64,000 nucleotides of DNA, taken from positions 682,001 through 746,000 of the forward strand of contig DASVTU010000039.1 in the NCBI GenBank assembly GCA_036387415.1, written 5' to 3'. Both the position numbers and the translations under genes were made by a program. Positions 57,701 to 64,000 of the stretch are shown in pieces (position 1 is the first letter of the stretch; each line of letters starts with the position of its first letter). Source of the DNA: DASVTU01 sp036387415 (lineage in GTDB: Bacteria > Acidobacteriota > Blastocatellia > Pyrinomonadales > Pyrinomonadaceae). The notes under the pieces are model-generated. The model had not been told where the DNA came from. It saw nothing but the letters and a program-made list of their open reading frames with translations, and made no database searches.

Positions 57701-57850
57701 ATCGTCAAAGTACTGCGCGCCGAAGGCGAGAAGTGCGAGAGATGTTGGAGCTATTCGACGCACGTGGGCGAATTTAGTCGGTACCCGAACGTGTGCGAAC
57801 GCTGCATCGAAGCCCTCGCGGAGATTGAACACGGGGAGGCGACGGCATGA
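54731..57850 (+). CDS. ileS: Isoleucine-tRNA ligase
   Basis: 1039 residues, slightly over the usual 900-1000. It charges tRNA-Ile in the cytosol. The HIGH-equivalent reads NSDIHLGTALNKILKD (His70), and the KMSKS-equivalent reads GKAMHKSGGNAV, both non-canonical variants. The editing domain is visible (FFLIWTTTPWTLPANLGIAV, GTGCVHTAPGHGHDD). The C-terminal zinc-binding segment CERCWSYSTHVGEFSRYPNV followed by CERC is complete. An insertion of about 40 low-complexity residues (about 846-884, Gly/Ala/Asp-rich) precedes SVHLAEFP in the anticodon-binding region. AGGAAAG lies about 10 bases before the ATG. lspA starts inside its stop codon (ATGA overlap), so the two are translationally coupled. Confidence 0.95.
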   Translation: MSTETPLDLKKTVNLPKTGFAQKANLGQTEPARLKKWTADGLYQMIREARRGREKFILHDGPPYANSDIHLGTALNKILKDFVVKSRTMMGYDAPYVPGYDCHGLPIEKYVDQKLGAKKANMPALSIRRACREHAAEALKRQTRDFQRLGVFGLWENPYLTMSNQYEAETARLFGRFVERGYVYKGARPVYWCIHDQTALAEAEVEYAEHTSPSVYVKFPLASDPAAIDASLAGRHVFFLIWTTTPWTLPANLGIAVNPVFEYAAVENGDEVYIIASELVADVARKCGIKPTETDASVDAPPAYNVVARFPGARLDRLECRHAWLNRASLVMLGDHVTLGGEADAETELDVKDARERKATGKAGTGCVHTAPGHGHDDFVIGTRYGLDIYCPVDNAGRFTPEVEHFAGESVFEANAKIVEFLREQGALLFSEEYKHRYPHCWRCKNPVIFRATPQWFISLDAVSKEMTPEQDEDGRPRENFTDNDEDAPESLREGSLREIARVKWVPAWGEDRMRNMLAGRPDWCVSRQRVWGVPIPVFYCEGCDEAVADAEVIRHVAAIFERESCDAWYARDARELLPAGFSCQKCDGTDWRKETDILDVWFDSGSSSVAVLEHYEELRWPADVYLEGGDQYRGWFNSSLMVGLAVRRAAPYRAVLTHGWLLDGQGKAMHKSGGNAVSPNEVIKESGAEILRLWSASSDYHEDMRCSTEILQRVADGYRKIRNTARFALGNLDGFDPARDAVSETELHEIDLWALTELDAATERVVEAYEAYEFHTVFHTLYNFCTVTLSARYFDIIKDRLYTSAPKSHARRSAQTALYQIADALARLLAPVLVFTADEIWENLPQSSGSDGAAAGDDAGGNVTISIDVAGDVEVSDERDAGKGRAEARPASVHLAEFPVASRTRDRELLERWDKLFDVRDVVLRALEEARVAKLIGSALEARVQLQATGETFELLQGYRDELRYLFIVSQVDLAVASDEETKAAAAPVIVKVLRAEGEKCERCWSYSTHVGEFSRYPNVCERCIEALAEIEHGEATA

Positions 57851-58386
57851 GCGGCGTGCGTGGCATCGGTTGGCGCGCGGCCTATCTCTTGGCGGCGGCG
57901 GGCATCTATTTAACCGATCAGGCGAGCAAAGCGTGGGCGGTGCGTGCGCTTAAACGGACGGGCGAGAGTCGCACCATCATCAACGGTTTTCTCGATTTGT
58001 CGTACGCCGAAAATCCAGGCGTCGCCTTTGGTCAGTTGCAGGAGGGCGGCGCGTTCGGACGCTGGTTTTTCGTCGCGCTGGCGGCAGCGGCCACCGTCGC
58101 CGTGCTCGTCTATTTCTTCCGCACGCCGCGCAGCGACGACCGCTTGCTCGGCGCGTGCGCGTTGATGCTCGCAGGCATCGTCGGCAATCTGACTGACCGC
58201 ATCCGTCTCGGCTACGTCATTGATTTCATCGACGCGCATCTCGGCTCATACGTGTGGCCGACCTTCAACGTGGCGGACGCGAGTATCTGCGTCGGCGCAT
58301 TACTGCTCGCATTCGACCTCATTCGAGAGGGCAAAGGCCAGAAGGAAAAAGGCAAAAACGAAGAGGCGGGGAGCGTCGCCAGTTGA
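57847..58386 (+). CDS. lspA: Lipoprotein signal peptidase II with repeat-encoded tail
   Basis: 179 residues. It cleaves the signal peptide of diacylglyceryl prolipoproteins in the inner membrane. Four helices and the conserved loops are present: YLTDQASKAW, NPGVAFGQL, GNLTDRIRLGYVIDFID (catalytic Asp126) and FNVADASICVG (catalytic Asp144). The normal protein ends near residue 161 (LAFDLIREG). The last 18 residues (KGQKEKGKNEEAGSVAS) are encoded by the left arm of a word-repeat element that contains the stop. The start overlaps ileS by four bases (ATGA), and lgt, the preceding step in lipoprotein maturation, follows. Confidence 0.95.
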   Translation: MSGVRGIGWRAAYLLAAAGIYLTDQASKAWAVRALKRTGESRTIINGFLDLSYAENPGVAFGQLQEGGAFGRWFFVALAAAATVAVLVYFFRTPRSDDRLLGACALMLAGIVGNLTDRIRLGYVIDFIDAHLGSYVWPTFNVADASICVGALLLAFDLIREGKGQKEKGKNEEAGSVAS

Positions 58387-58426
58387 CGGGCAAATAATTT
58401 TCACCTTTGCCTTTTTATGCTTGTCT
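58330..58426. repeat. Word-repeat inverted repeat across the lspA 3' end, family K
   Basis: GCAAAGGCCAGAAGGAAAAA and GGCAAAAACG (58331-58360) pair with CACCTTTGCCTTTTTATGCT (58402-58421). The word AAAGGCAAA is shared with the inner arms of family F. The left arm is translated as the end of LspA. Confidence 0.7.
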
Positions 58427-58436
58427 TGAGTTAAAG

Positions 58437-59303
58437 ATGTATCCAGAACTTTTTCGCATCGGCGGCTTTCCGATTAACACCTACGGCGTGTTGATGGCGT
58501 TGTCGTTTCTCGCCGCGCTTTTTGTTGTGGCACGACTCGGCGAGCGCGATGGACTGCCGCGCGAACGCCTCTACGACCTCGGCTTGTGGATGCTGCTGGC
58601 GGGACTCATCGGCTCGAAGATTTTGATGCTCTTTGTTGACCCGGCCTACAAGCAGAATCTGTGGCAACTCGTCTCGTTCGATTTCTTGCGTTCGGGTGGC
58701 GTCTGGTACGGCGGATTCTTGGGTGGACTGTCGATAGGTTACGTCTTGATGCGTCGTTATGGTTTGCCGTGGTGGAAGACGGCTGACGCTTTTGCGCCGG
58801 GCGTGGCGCTCGGTCAATCAATCGGGCGGCAAGGGTGTTTTGCGGCGGGTTGCTGTTGGGGCAAGCCGACGGGTTTGCCGTGGGGCGTGCACTTCTCGGA
58901 GGCGGGACACGAAGTGACGGGCGTGCCTATCATCGACATTAACGGGCAGCCGCTTCATCTTCATCCGACGCAGCTTTACGAGTCGTTCGCCGTGTTCGGC
59001 ATCTTTCTGTTTCTGCTCTGGCTGCATCGTCGCAAGCGTTTCAGCGGTCAAATCGTGCTCTGCTACGCCGCGCTCTACGGCATCACACGCTTCACCATCG
59101 AATTCTTTCGCGGCGACCCACGCGGCGACATCGGCGGCGTCTCGACGCTGACGGGTCTCTCCACATCGCAAATCATCAGTCTCTTCGTCGGACTCTGCGG
59201 ACTCGCCGTTCTGATTGTGCGTTGGCGTCGGGCGGCGAGCGAAGGCGGCGGCAACGATGACGACGCGACGACAAACACCAATACCAAGACGGCGCGAGCG
59301 TGA
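58437..59303 (+). CDS. lgt: Prolipoprotein diacylglyceryl transferase
   Basis: 288 residues from the ATG at 58437, which gives the usual family start MYPELFRIGGFPINTYGVLM; an upstream start in the repeat arm is rejected. Seven hydrophobic helices are visible. The Lgt signature region is GQSIGRQGCFAAGCCWGKPT, and the catalytic-site residues in HPTQLYES and the RFTIEFFRGD segment are intact. It transfers diacylglycerol from phosphatidylglycerol to the lipobox Cys of prolipoproteins, the step before LspA cleavage. rluD starts four bases before its end (GTGATG over the TGA), so the genes are coupled. The C-terminal about 25 residues are a polar tail. Confidence 0.95.
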   Translation: MYPELFRIGGFPINTYGVLMALSFLAALFVVARLGERDGLPRERLYDLGLWMLLAGLIGSKILMLFVDPAYKQNLWQLVSFDFLRSGGVWYGGFLGGLSIGYVLMRRYGLPWWKTADAFAPGVALGQSIGRQGCFAAGCCWGKPTGLPWGVHFSEAGHEVTGVPIIDINGQPLHLHPTQLYESFAVFGIFLFLLWLHRRKRFSGQIVLCYAALYGITRFTIEFFRGDPRGDIGGVSTLTGLSTSQIISLFVGLCGLAVLIVRWRRAASEGGGNDDDATTNTNTKTARA

Positions 59304-60502
59304 TGCAAGAAGACGACGCGCGTGAACCCGTGGCAGCCGACGCCTTCGAGGAACCCGGACTGCACACCTTTGAGGTTGCCGCAGGGGAAGCGGGCGAGCG
59401 GCTCGATGCTTATCTCGCGGCGCGCATCAGCGAGTGGAGCCGCGCAAGGCTGCAACGTCTAATTGAAGACGGCGACGTGCTCGTCGCGGGGCGTGTGCGC
59501 AAACCTTCTTACAAACTTCGCGCGGGCGAGACGGTCGAAGTTGAACTCACCGCCGCACCCGCTCCCTTTCATCTCGCGCCCGAAAACATCCCGCTCGACA
59601 TCATCTACGAAGACACAGACCTCATCGTCGTCAACAAGCCCGCCGGAATGGTCGTGCATCCGGCAGCAGGCGTCTCATCCGGCACACTGGCAAACGCACT
59701 AGCCTTTCGATTTCAGAATGCTGATGTCGGATTGCCGATTGATGAAAGCGACGCTCGACGCGACGGGTCGGGCGACTCATCCACCCCCGCGGCAAATTCA
59801 GGCGACGAAACCGACAACCAGCAGCCCAACCACGCCATTCCGCATTCCGCATTCCGAAATCCACAATCCGAACTTACGCAATCCGCAATCCGCAATCCGC
59901 AATCGGCGCGTCCCGGCATCGTGCATCGTCTAGACCGCGACACGTCGGGACTCGTCGTGGTGGCGAAAAACGAGTGGGCGCATGAGAAGTTGGCGGAGCA
60001 ATTTCGTGAGCGTGAAGTTTTCAAATCCTACGTGGCGCTGGTGCACGGCGTCGTGTCGCGCGAAGCGCAGGCGGCGCATCGCGCGGGGCAAGCCTCCGGT
60101 GTTAGCGGGCGCATCGACCAACCGATGGGGCGCGACCCGCGACACAGAACGCGCATGGCCGTCGTGCGTGGCGGGCGTACGGCACTGACGCTCTACCGCG
60201 TCCGCCGTTGGTTCGACCGTTTCACGCTGCTCGACGTGGAGATTAAGACCGGCAGGACGCATCAGATTCGCGTCCACATGGCATGGTTCAAGCACCCTGT
60301 AGTGGGCGATGCGGTTTACGGCGCGGGGCGCGACGCGAATGTGCCGGATAGTCGCGTGCGTCTGCTCATCGCCGCGCTCGGTCGCCATTTTCTACACGCC
60401 GAACAACTCGGTTTCCGTCATCCGCGCACGGGCGAGGCGTTACGTTTCACCGCCCCTCTGCTGCCCGAACTAAGTGGATTTCTCACCAGCCTTGAGACGT
60501 AA
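59300..60502 (+). CDS. rluD: RluA/RluD-family 23S rRNA pseudouridine synthase with repeat-derived insertion
   Basis: 400 residues against about 310-330 for the family. It isomerises uridines in 23S rRNA (helix 69 for RluD). An S4 domain (about 28-85, ARISEWSRARLQRLIEDGDV) precedes the catalytic domain. IVVNKPAGMVVHPAAG and the catalytic Asp212 in IVHRLDRDTSGLVVV are present, as are KTGRTHQIRVHMA and LHAEQLGFRHPRTGE. Residues about 139-203 are an insertion between the LANALAFRFQ strand and RPGIVHRLD, encoded by a family E inverted repeat (59714-59907). Catalytic residues are intact, so it may still be active. The start is GTG 59300 or ATG 59303, overlapping lgt. The exact target uridine is assigned by family resemblance only. 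Confidence 0.9.
   Translation: MMQEDDAREPVAADAFEEPGLHTFEVAAGEAGERLDAYLAARISEWSRARLQRLIEDGDVLVAGRVRKPSYKLRAGETVEVELTAAPAPFHLAPENIPLDIIYEDTDLIVVNKPAGMVVHPAAGVSSGTLANALAFRFQNADVGLPIDESDARRDGSGDSSTPAANSGDETDNQQPNHAIPHSAFRNPQSELTQSAIRNPQSARPGIVHRLDRDTSGLVVVAKNEWAHEKLAEQFREREVFKSYVALVHGVVSREAQAAHRAGQASGVSGRIDQPMGRDPRHRTRMAVVRGGRTALTLYRVRRWFDRFTLLDVEIKTGRTHQIRVHMAWFKHPVVGDAVYGAGRDANVPDSRVRLLIAALGRHFLHAEQLGFRHPRTGEALRFTAPLLPELSGFLTSLET
59714..59907. repeat. Word-repeat element inside rluD, family E copy 2
   Basis: Left arm CAGAATGCTGATGTCGGATT and GCCGATTGATG (59714-59744); right arm CATTCCGCATTCCGCATTCC (59836-59855) and tandem CGCAATCCGCAATCCGCAAT (59878-59897) to 59907. The words match family E copy 1 (19291-19370). 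The whole element is in frame with rluD. Confidence 0.78.
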
Positions 60503-60692
60503 GCTGCCGTCGGAGGCGAATGGTATAAGCGGTAGCGACGGTAGCCGCGCACGCGCTCCGGTTGCTATACTGCTCAGACACAAACGTTTTACGCAAGCAA
60601 CGGCTCATCGCCCTCAAGGCATCGAAAGTCTGGGTCTACAGACCAAAATCGCGCCAATTGTGATTCTTCAGAAACTTCGCTTCGATTAGTTT

Positions 60693-61772
60693 ATGAAAAC
60701 TGCTGTTTACGCATCAATTTTTATCATCTTGGCCTTCGCCTCAAGCGCCCTTCAAGTATCGTCCAAGACGAGGCGGACGGCGAGCATAACGACTGCTGCG
60801 GCGACCACATCCGCCGACGCGCAACAACCGCAGACCGCGCCCGCCGTGCGCCCGACGCCCACGCCGTCAGCCTTGCCGGAAACAACAGGCTCGCAAGAGA
60901 CGGTGACGATTCGTGAGGTGCGTCTCTGGGTGACGGTGGTGGACAAAAAAGACCAGCCCGTCGCGGGTCTGACACAGAACGATTTTCTGATTTACGAAGA
61001 CAAGCAGCCGCAGCAAATCGTCTCCTTTGTTGACGAGCATGGACGCTTCCCCGTCTACGTCGGCGTGCTCATGGACACATCTTCATCCACCGCCGGAAAG
61101 CTCAAGTTTGAGCAGGAAGCGGCGATGAATTTTATTCACACCGTCTTGCGTCTACGTAAGGACAAGGTAGCCTTCGTCACCTTCGACCATGAGGTCAAGC
61201 TGCGTCAGGATTTCACAGACAAACTCGACATGCTCGACCGCGCCGTCTACAGCGTCAAGAAACCGGGCACCAACACGTCGCTCTACGATGCCATCTATCA
61301 ATTCTGCGACGAGAAGATGCGTAACATCGGCGCGGGTCGCCGCGTCATCGTCGTCATCACCGACGGCGACGACACCTACAGCCGCGCCCAACTGCGCGAC
61401 GCCATCGACATCGCCCAACGCATGGAGACCATCATCTTCGCCATCTCGACCAAAGCCGGTTTTGCCGGAAGCGCCGTGCCCGGCGTCGAAGAGGGTCAGG
61501 CGCGCGACGGCGGTGACCGCGAACTCGTCAAACTCGCCGAAGAGACGGGCGGCAAGGCTTTTTTCACAGGCGATTTTCTCGCACTCGAACGCTCCTTCAC
61601 GAAAATTTCTAAGGAGTTGCGCGGGCAGTATCTCGTCACGTACAAGCCGACGAACGACGTGTACGACGGCAAGTTTCGCCAGATTGAGGTCAAACTTGCC
61701 AACAAACGCGACGGCATGAAGGTGCGCGCCAAACGCGGGTACAACGCCGTCACCGACACGGTTAGATATTAA
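60693..61772 (+). CDS. Exported VWFA-related acidobacterial protein
   Basis: 359 residues. A signal segment (AVYASIFIILAFASSALQVS) precedes a Thr/Ala/Pro-rich spacer. A short strand-rich part (IREVRLWVTVVDKKDQPVAG, LTQNDFLIYEDKQPQQIVSF) leads into the VWA domain with an intact metal site LMDTSSST (Asp-x-Ser-x-Ser) and VITDGDD. The C-terminal strand set ELRGQYLVTYKPTNDVYDGK is characteristic of the VWFA-related group. It is periplasmic or surface located; the ligand is unknown. A -10-like TATACT lies at 60566. It is followed by a paralogue 91 bases later, a tandem pair separated by a family B repeat. Confidence 0.88.
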   Translation: MKTAVYASIFIILAFASSALQVSSKTRRTASITTAAATTSADAQQPQTAPAVRPTPTPSALPETTGSQETVTIREVRLWVTVVDKKDQPVAGLTQNDFLIYEDKQPQQIVSFVDEHGRFPVYVGVLMDTSSSTAGKLKFEQEAAMNFIHTVLRLRKDKVAFVTFDHEVKLRQDFTDKLDMLDRAVYSVKKPGTNTSLYDAIYQFCDEKMRNIGAGRRVIVVITDGDDTYSRAQLRDAIDIAQRMETIIFAISTKAGFAGSAVPGVEEGQARDGGDRELVKLAEETGGKAFFTGDFLALERSFTKISKELRGQYLVTYKPTNDVYDGKFRQIEVKLANKRDGMKVRAKRGYNAVTDTVRY

Positions 61773-61773
61773 C

Positions 61774-61836
61774 GATTGCTTCATCGCTTCATCGGCTCAC
61801 TCAATCAAATGAGTCGATGAATCAATGAACCAATCA
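61774..61836. repeat. Word-repeat inverted repeat, family B copy 2
   Basis: GATTGCTTCATCGCTTCATC (61774-61793) and GGCTCACTCAAT pair imperfectly with ATGAGTCGATGAATCAATGA and ACCAATC (61809-61835). The words CATC/GATGAATC match family B copy 1. It lies between the two VWFA-related genes and ends 27 bases before the second start. Confidence 0.7.
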
Positions 61837-61862
61837 TTCAAGTTTTGGGGTTGTTCAAAAAG

Positions 61863-63038
61863 ATGTTTTATCAGAGACGAGCGAGGCGCGCGTACGCGTT
61901 TCTTTTTGCGGCTGTACTGATGCTACAGGGCGGAGCACTTGCGCCGTCGAACGCGCAGCAGGAGGGCGTAGCCTCTACTTCTTACGCGCAACGACCCGCG
62001 GCGACACCCGCGCCCACTCCACGCGCCTCTGACCCGACCGCGCCACAAAAGGACGACGATGCGATTCAAGACGACGAAGTGCTGCGCGTCGAAACCGATT
62101 TGACCAACGTGCTCTTTACCGCTGTTGACCGTAACAAGCGTTTCATCACGACGCTCAAACAGGAAGACATCCGCGTAACGGAAAACGGCGTACCGCAAGA
62201 GATTTTTGCTTTTCAACGCGAAACCGATAGACCCCTCTCGCTCGCCATCGTGATTGATACCAGTGGTTCGCAGGAGCGCACTCTGCCGGAGGAGAAATCG
62301 GCGGCGCGTGCCTTTGTCGATGCCATCGTGCGTCCGATGAAGGATGAAGTCGCCATCCTCTCTTTCACGGGCGAAGCCACGCTCGAACTCGGATTGACGG
62401 GCAACGTCAACCGCATCCGTCGTGCGATTGACCGCGTTGAGTTTGTGCCGCCTTCGGGTTATCTGGGCGGCGGTGTGACGGTCGGCGGCACGTCGCCCAC
62501 CTCCCCCGACAATCAATCCAGAGCATCTTCGACCGCTATCTGGGAAGCCCTCTGGGTAACTTCGGATGAAGTTCTCGCCAAAGAGAGTTCGGACAAAACG
62601 CGTCGCGCGATTATTCTTCTCAGCGACGGCATCGACACCAGCAGCACTAGAGTCAAAATGGCTGAGGCGGTTGAACGCGCAATCAAAGCCGACGCCGTTA
62701 TCTATGCCATCGGCATCGGCGACAACTACTTCAGCGGCGTTGACGAAGGTTCGCTGCGTAAAGTCTCGGAGCGGACAGGCGGACGCGCCTTCTTTCCGCG
62801 CGACGAAGAGGATTTGCGTAAGGCTTTCGCGCAGATTCAACAGGAATTGCGCTCGCAATATCTTGTCGCCTATTCCTCGACCAACAAAAACAAAGACGGC
62901 TCCTATCGCCAGTTGAAAATCGAAATCGTCAACCCCGAATTGCTCAAACAAAACCTGCGTCTCACCTACAGGCAAGGCTACTTTGCCAAGACGGCCTCCG
63001 CCACCACGCCCGCACGCGATAACGGCGCGCGACCTTGA
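61863..63038 (+). CDS. Exported VWFA-related acidobacterial protein
   Basis: 391 residues from the ATG at 61863 (a TTG at 61845 is in frame); no strong ribosome binding site. A basic start and hydrophobic segment (RRAYAFLFAAVLMLQGGALA) form a signal peptide. The part before the VWA domain is VETDLTNVLFTAVDRNKRFI and LKQEDIRVTENGVPQEIFAF. The metal site VIDTSGSQ is intact and a Gly/Pro/Ser loop (GYLGGGVTVGGTSPTSPDNQ) is inserted in the fold. FAQIQQELRSQYLVAYSSTN closes the domain as in the other members. It is a tandem paralogue of the gene at 60693. Its ligand is unknown. Confidence 0.87.
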   Translation: MFYQRRARRAYAFLFAAVLMLQGGALAPSNAQQEGVASTSYAQRPAATPAPTPRASDPTAPQKDDDAIQDDEVLRVETDLTNVLFTAVDRNKRFITTLKQEDIRVTENGVPQEIFAFQRETDRPLSLAIVIDTSGSQERTLPEEKSAARAFVDAIVRPMKDEVAILSFTGEATLELGLTGNVNRIRRAIDRVEFVPPSGYLGGGVTVGGTSPTSPDNQSRASSTAIWEALWVTSDEVLAKESSDKTRRAIILLSDGIDTSSTRVKMAEAVERAIKADAVIYAIGIGDNYFSGVDEGSLRKVSERTGGRAFFPRDEEDLRKAFAQIQQELRSQYLVAYSSTNKNKDGSYRQLKIEIVNPELLKQNLRLTYRQGYFAKTASATTPARDNGARP

Positions 63039-63061
63039 AGCAAAGACAGAGGCGGCAAAAT

Positions 63062-63142
63062 ACAGAAGTGTGGAAAGGGTTAAACGTGGAAAGGATGAAA
63101 CAGCCCTTTCCACGTTTAACCCTTCCTCATTTTCCCTTTGTC
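63062..63142. repeat. Word-repeat inverted repeat, family D copy 2
   Basis: GTGTGGAAAGGGTTAAACGT and GGAAAGG (63068-63094) pair with CCCTTTCCACGTTTAACCCT and TCCTCATTTTCCC (63104-63137). It follows a VWFA-related gene and precedes the REC-PAS gene. Confidence 0.85.
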
Positions 63143-63372
63143 TTTTTGTTCATCCTTGCTTTTGCTATACTGCATGTGGACGCGCGGTGTGCAGCCTCGA
63201 AACCCTGACACGCCGCCGCTACGGAAAGCGAGTGGGCGCTCTTTTGCCTCATGAAGAAACAGACCTCGTTAGTCTTCTTTGAATAAACCAATGCTTTACG
63301 GTTGTTTTCTGTGCATGCTTCGGAAGAAATTCCTCAGGTCTGTTTTGGCATGGCGTCGGCTCTCCACGTCTA
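63143..63372 (+). promoter_or_regulatory. Leader region of the REC-PAS gene with a -10-like site
   Basis: The 334-base gap after the VWFA-related gene is filled first by the family D repeat. A -10-like TATACT lies at 63166-63171 without a good -35. Nothing else is recognised up to the ATG at 63373. Confidence 0.3.
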
Positions 63373-64000
63373 ATGTTTGCGCCTCACCATCACAATATGA
63401 CTAGCACGAACGAGACACCGGCCACAGTTCTCGTCGCGAACGACGAACCCGATGTGCTCAACATACTGAAACGTCTGTTGGAGCATGAAGGTTATCGCGT
63501 CGTAACCGCCGCTGACGGACAACGCGCCCTCGAACTCGCCTTCAACGTCAAGCCCGACGTGATTATCAGCGATGTAGTGATGCCCTTTATCGACGGCGTT
63601 GAACTGTGCCGTCGGCTCAAGGCGGACAGTCGCACGGAAGACGTGCCGTTGCTGCTCTTGAGCGCGCGCCGCAAGGACGACGAAGACAGTCTGGAAGGTC
63701 TCATCGCGGGAGCGGACGACTATCTCGGCATGCCCTTTCGCAGTCAGGAATTGATGGTGAAAGTGGCGCGGCTCGCCGAACGCCACCGCGTCGAGAGTTA
63801 CTACCGCAACATCTTCGAGCAGGCCGCCGACATCGTTTACACATGCGACTTGCAGGGACGCATCACGGGCATCAATGCGGCGGGCGAGCGTTTCTTCGGT
63901 CGCCCGTCGTCGGCCCTGGCGGGCATGCGCTGCGATGAGTTGTTCGAGGCCGACGAGCGGAAGAAAGAAGGAAGCCGCGAGGCTCGGCGCGCGGAGTTTT
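63373..64000 (+). CDS. REC-PAS signalling protein, 3' end beyond window
   Basis: 209 residues are visible from ATG 63373 (ATG 63397 is also in frame); the frame is open to the right edge. Residues about 18-135 form a receiver domain: phospho-acceptor Asp67 (IISDVVMP), Ser97 and the DDYL segment. The conserved lysine before the Pro-Phe is replaced by Met120 (LGMPF), and the acidic pocket reads NDE, not DDE. Residues about 146-209 begin a PAS domain (YYRNIFEQAADIVYTCDLQG, GRITGINAAGERFFGRPSSA). A histidine kinase or other output domain probably follows beyond the edge. Its receiver may be a phosphorylation-independent variant. It is preceded by a family D repeat. Confidence 0.82.
   Translation, partial: MFAPHHHNMTSTNETPATVLVANDEPDVLNILKRLLEHEGYRVVTAADGQRALELAFNVKPDVIISDVVMPFIDGVELCRRLKADSRTEDVPLLLLSARRKDDEDSLEGLIAGADDYLGMPFRSQELMVKVARLAERHRVESYYRNIFEQAADIVYTCDLQGRITGINAAGERFFGRPSSALAGMRCDELFEADERKKEGSREARRAEF

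Noticed and set aside
59836..59907. CRISPR-like tandem of CGCAATCC units
   Set aside because: Units are about 7-10 bases with no spacers and have a complementary arm, so this is a word-repeat element inside rluD, not an array. No cas genes are present.

Overview
The window (about 60% GC, densely coded on both strands) looks like a chromosomal segment of an Acidobacteriota bacterium, most likely class Blastocatellia. The case rests on protein families, not on rRNA, since none is present. There are three VWFA-related proteins of the acidobacterial type (48033-48944, 60693-61772, 61863-63038), a giant beta-propeller/cytochrome c protein ending in Calx-beta and DUF4214-like domains, a TPR regulator with a C-terminal Fis-type helix paired with a small secreted protein, and a GAF protein with a conserved C-terminal helical tail. 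I see no phage, transposase, CRISPR, tRNA or rRNA, and no stretch of clearly foreign base composition.

Layout. 1-6.1 kb (minus strand): a TonB-domain protein cut by the left edge, a GT9 glycosyltransferase, then the two lower-glycolysis enzymes gpmI and eno with a zinc-ribbon gene between them. 6.1-17 kb: hemerythrin and a YdeP/FdhF-type molybdopterin oxidoreductase (divergent), two NTF2-like exported proteins, an FAD-Rieske oxidoreductase and the 1434-residue cytochrome/propeller protein. 17-26.5 kb: DUF2231 membrane protein, SDR, DUF1992, uvrC, PfkB kinase, the TPR-Fis regulator with its secreted partner, and galE. 26.6-34.5 kb: exported amidohydrolase, GH31 glucosidase, Tat-type class V aminotransferase and an ABC-2 exporter pair. 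34.5-38 kb: a gene-free stretch with a near-perfect sigma-54 promoter, an upstream dyad and two hairpins, then a response regulator and the GAF protein. 38-47.7 kb: Slt70-like transglycosylase, PEGA-TPR protein, a polyprenyl-phosphate/glycosyltransferase cluster and an aminotransferase. 47.8-54.4 kb: VWA protein, FmdB-like zinc ribbon, small transglycosylase, a GAF-GAF-AAA+-Fis sigma-54 activator and two small envelope proteins. 54.7-60.5 kb: ileS-lspA-lgt-rluD, a translation and lipoprotein-maturation operon with overlapping genes. 60.7-64 kb: two VWFA-related proteins and a REC-PAS protein cut by the right edge.

The most unusual structure is a set of about 18 inverted-repeat elements (roughly one per 3.5 kb). 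Each arm is built from a degenerate short word repeated two to five times. Several unrelated word families share this plan. Some are nested inside others, and some run into coding sequence: one forms about 65 in-frame residues inside rluD, one supplies the lspA C-terminal tail, and one supplies the stop codons of two convergent genes. The second notable structure is the sigma-54 promoter at 34817 with no protein gene behind it, which is a good candidate for a C-rich small RNA. The third is the TPR-Fis regulator divergent from a small secreted protein, with a perfect palindrome between them, an arrangement that recalls peptide-sensing TPR regulators.
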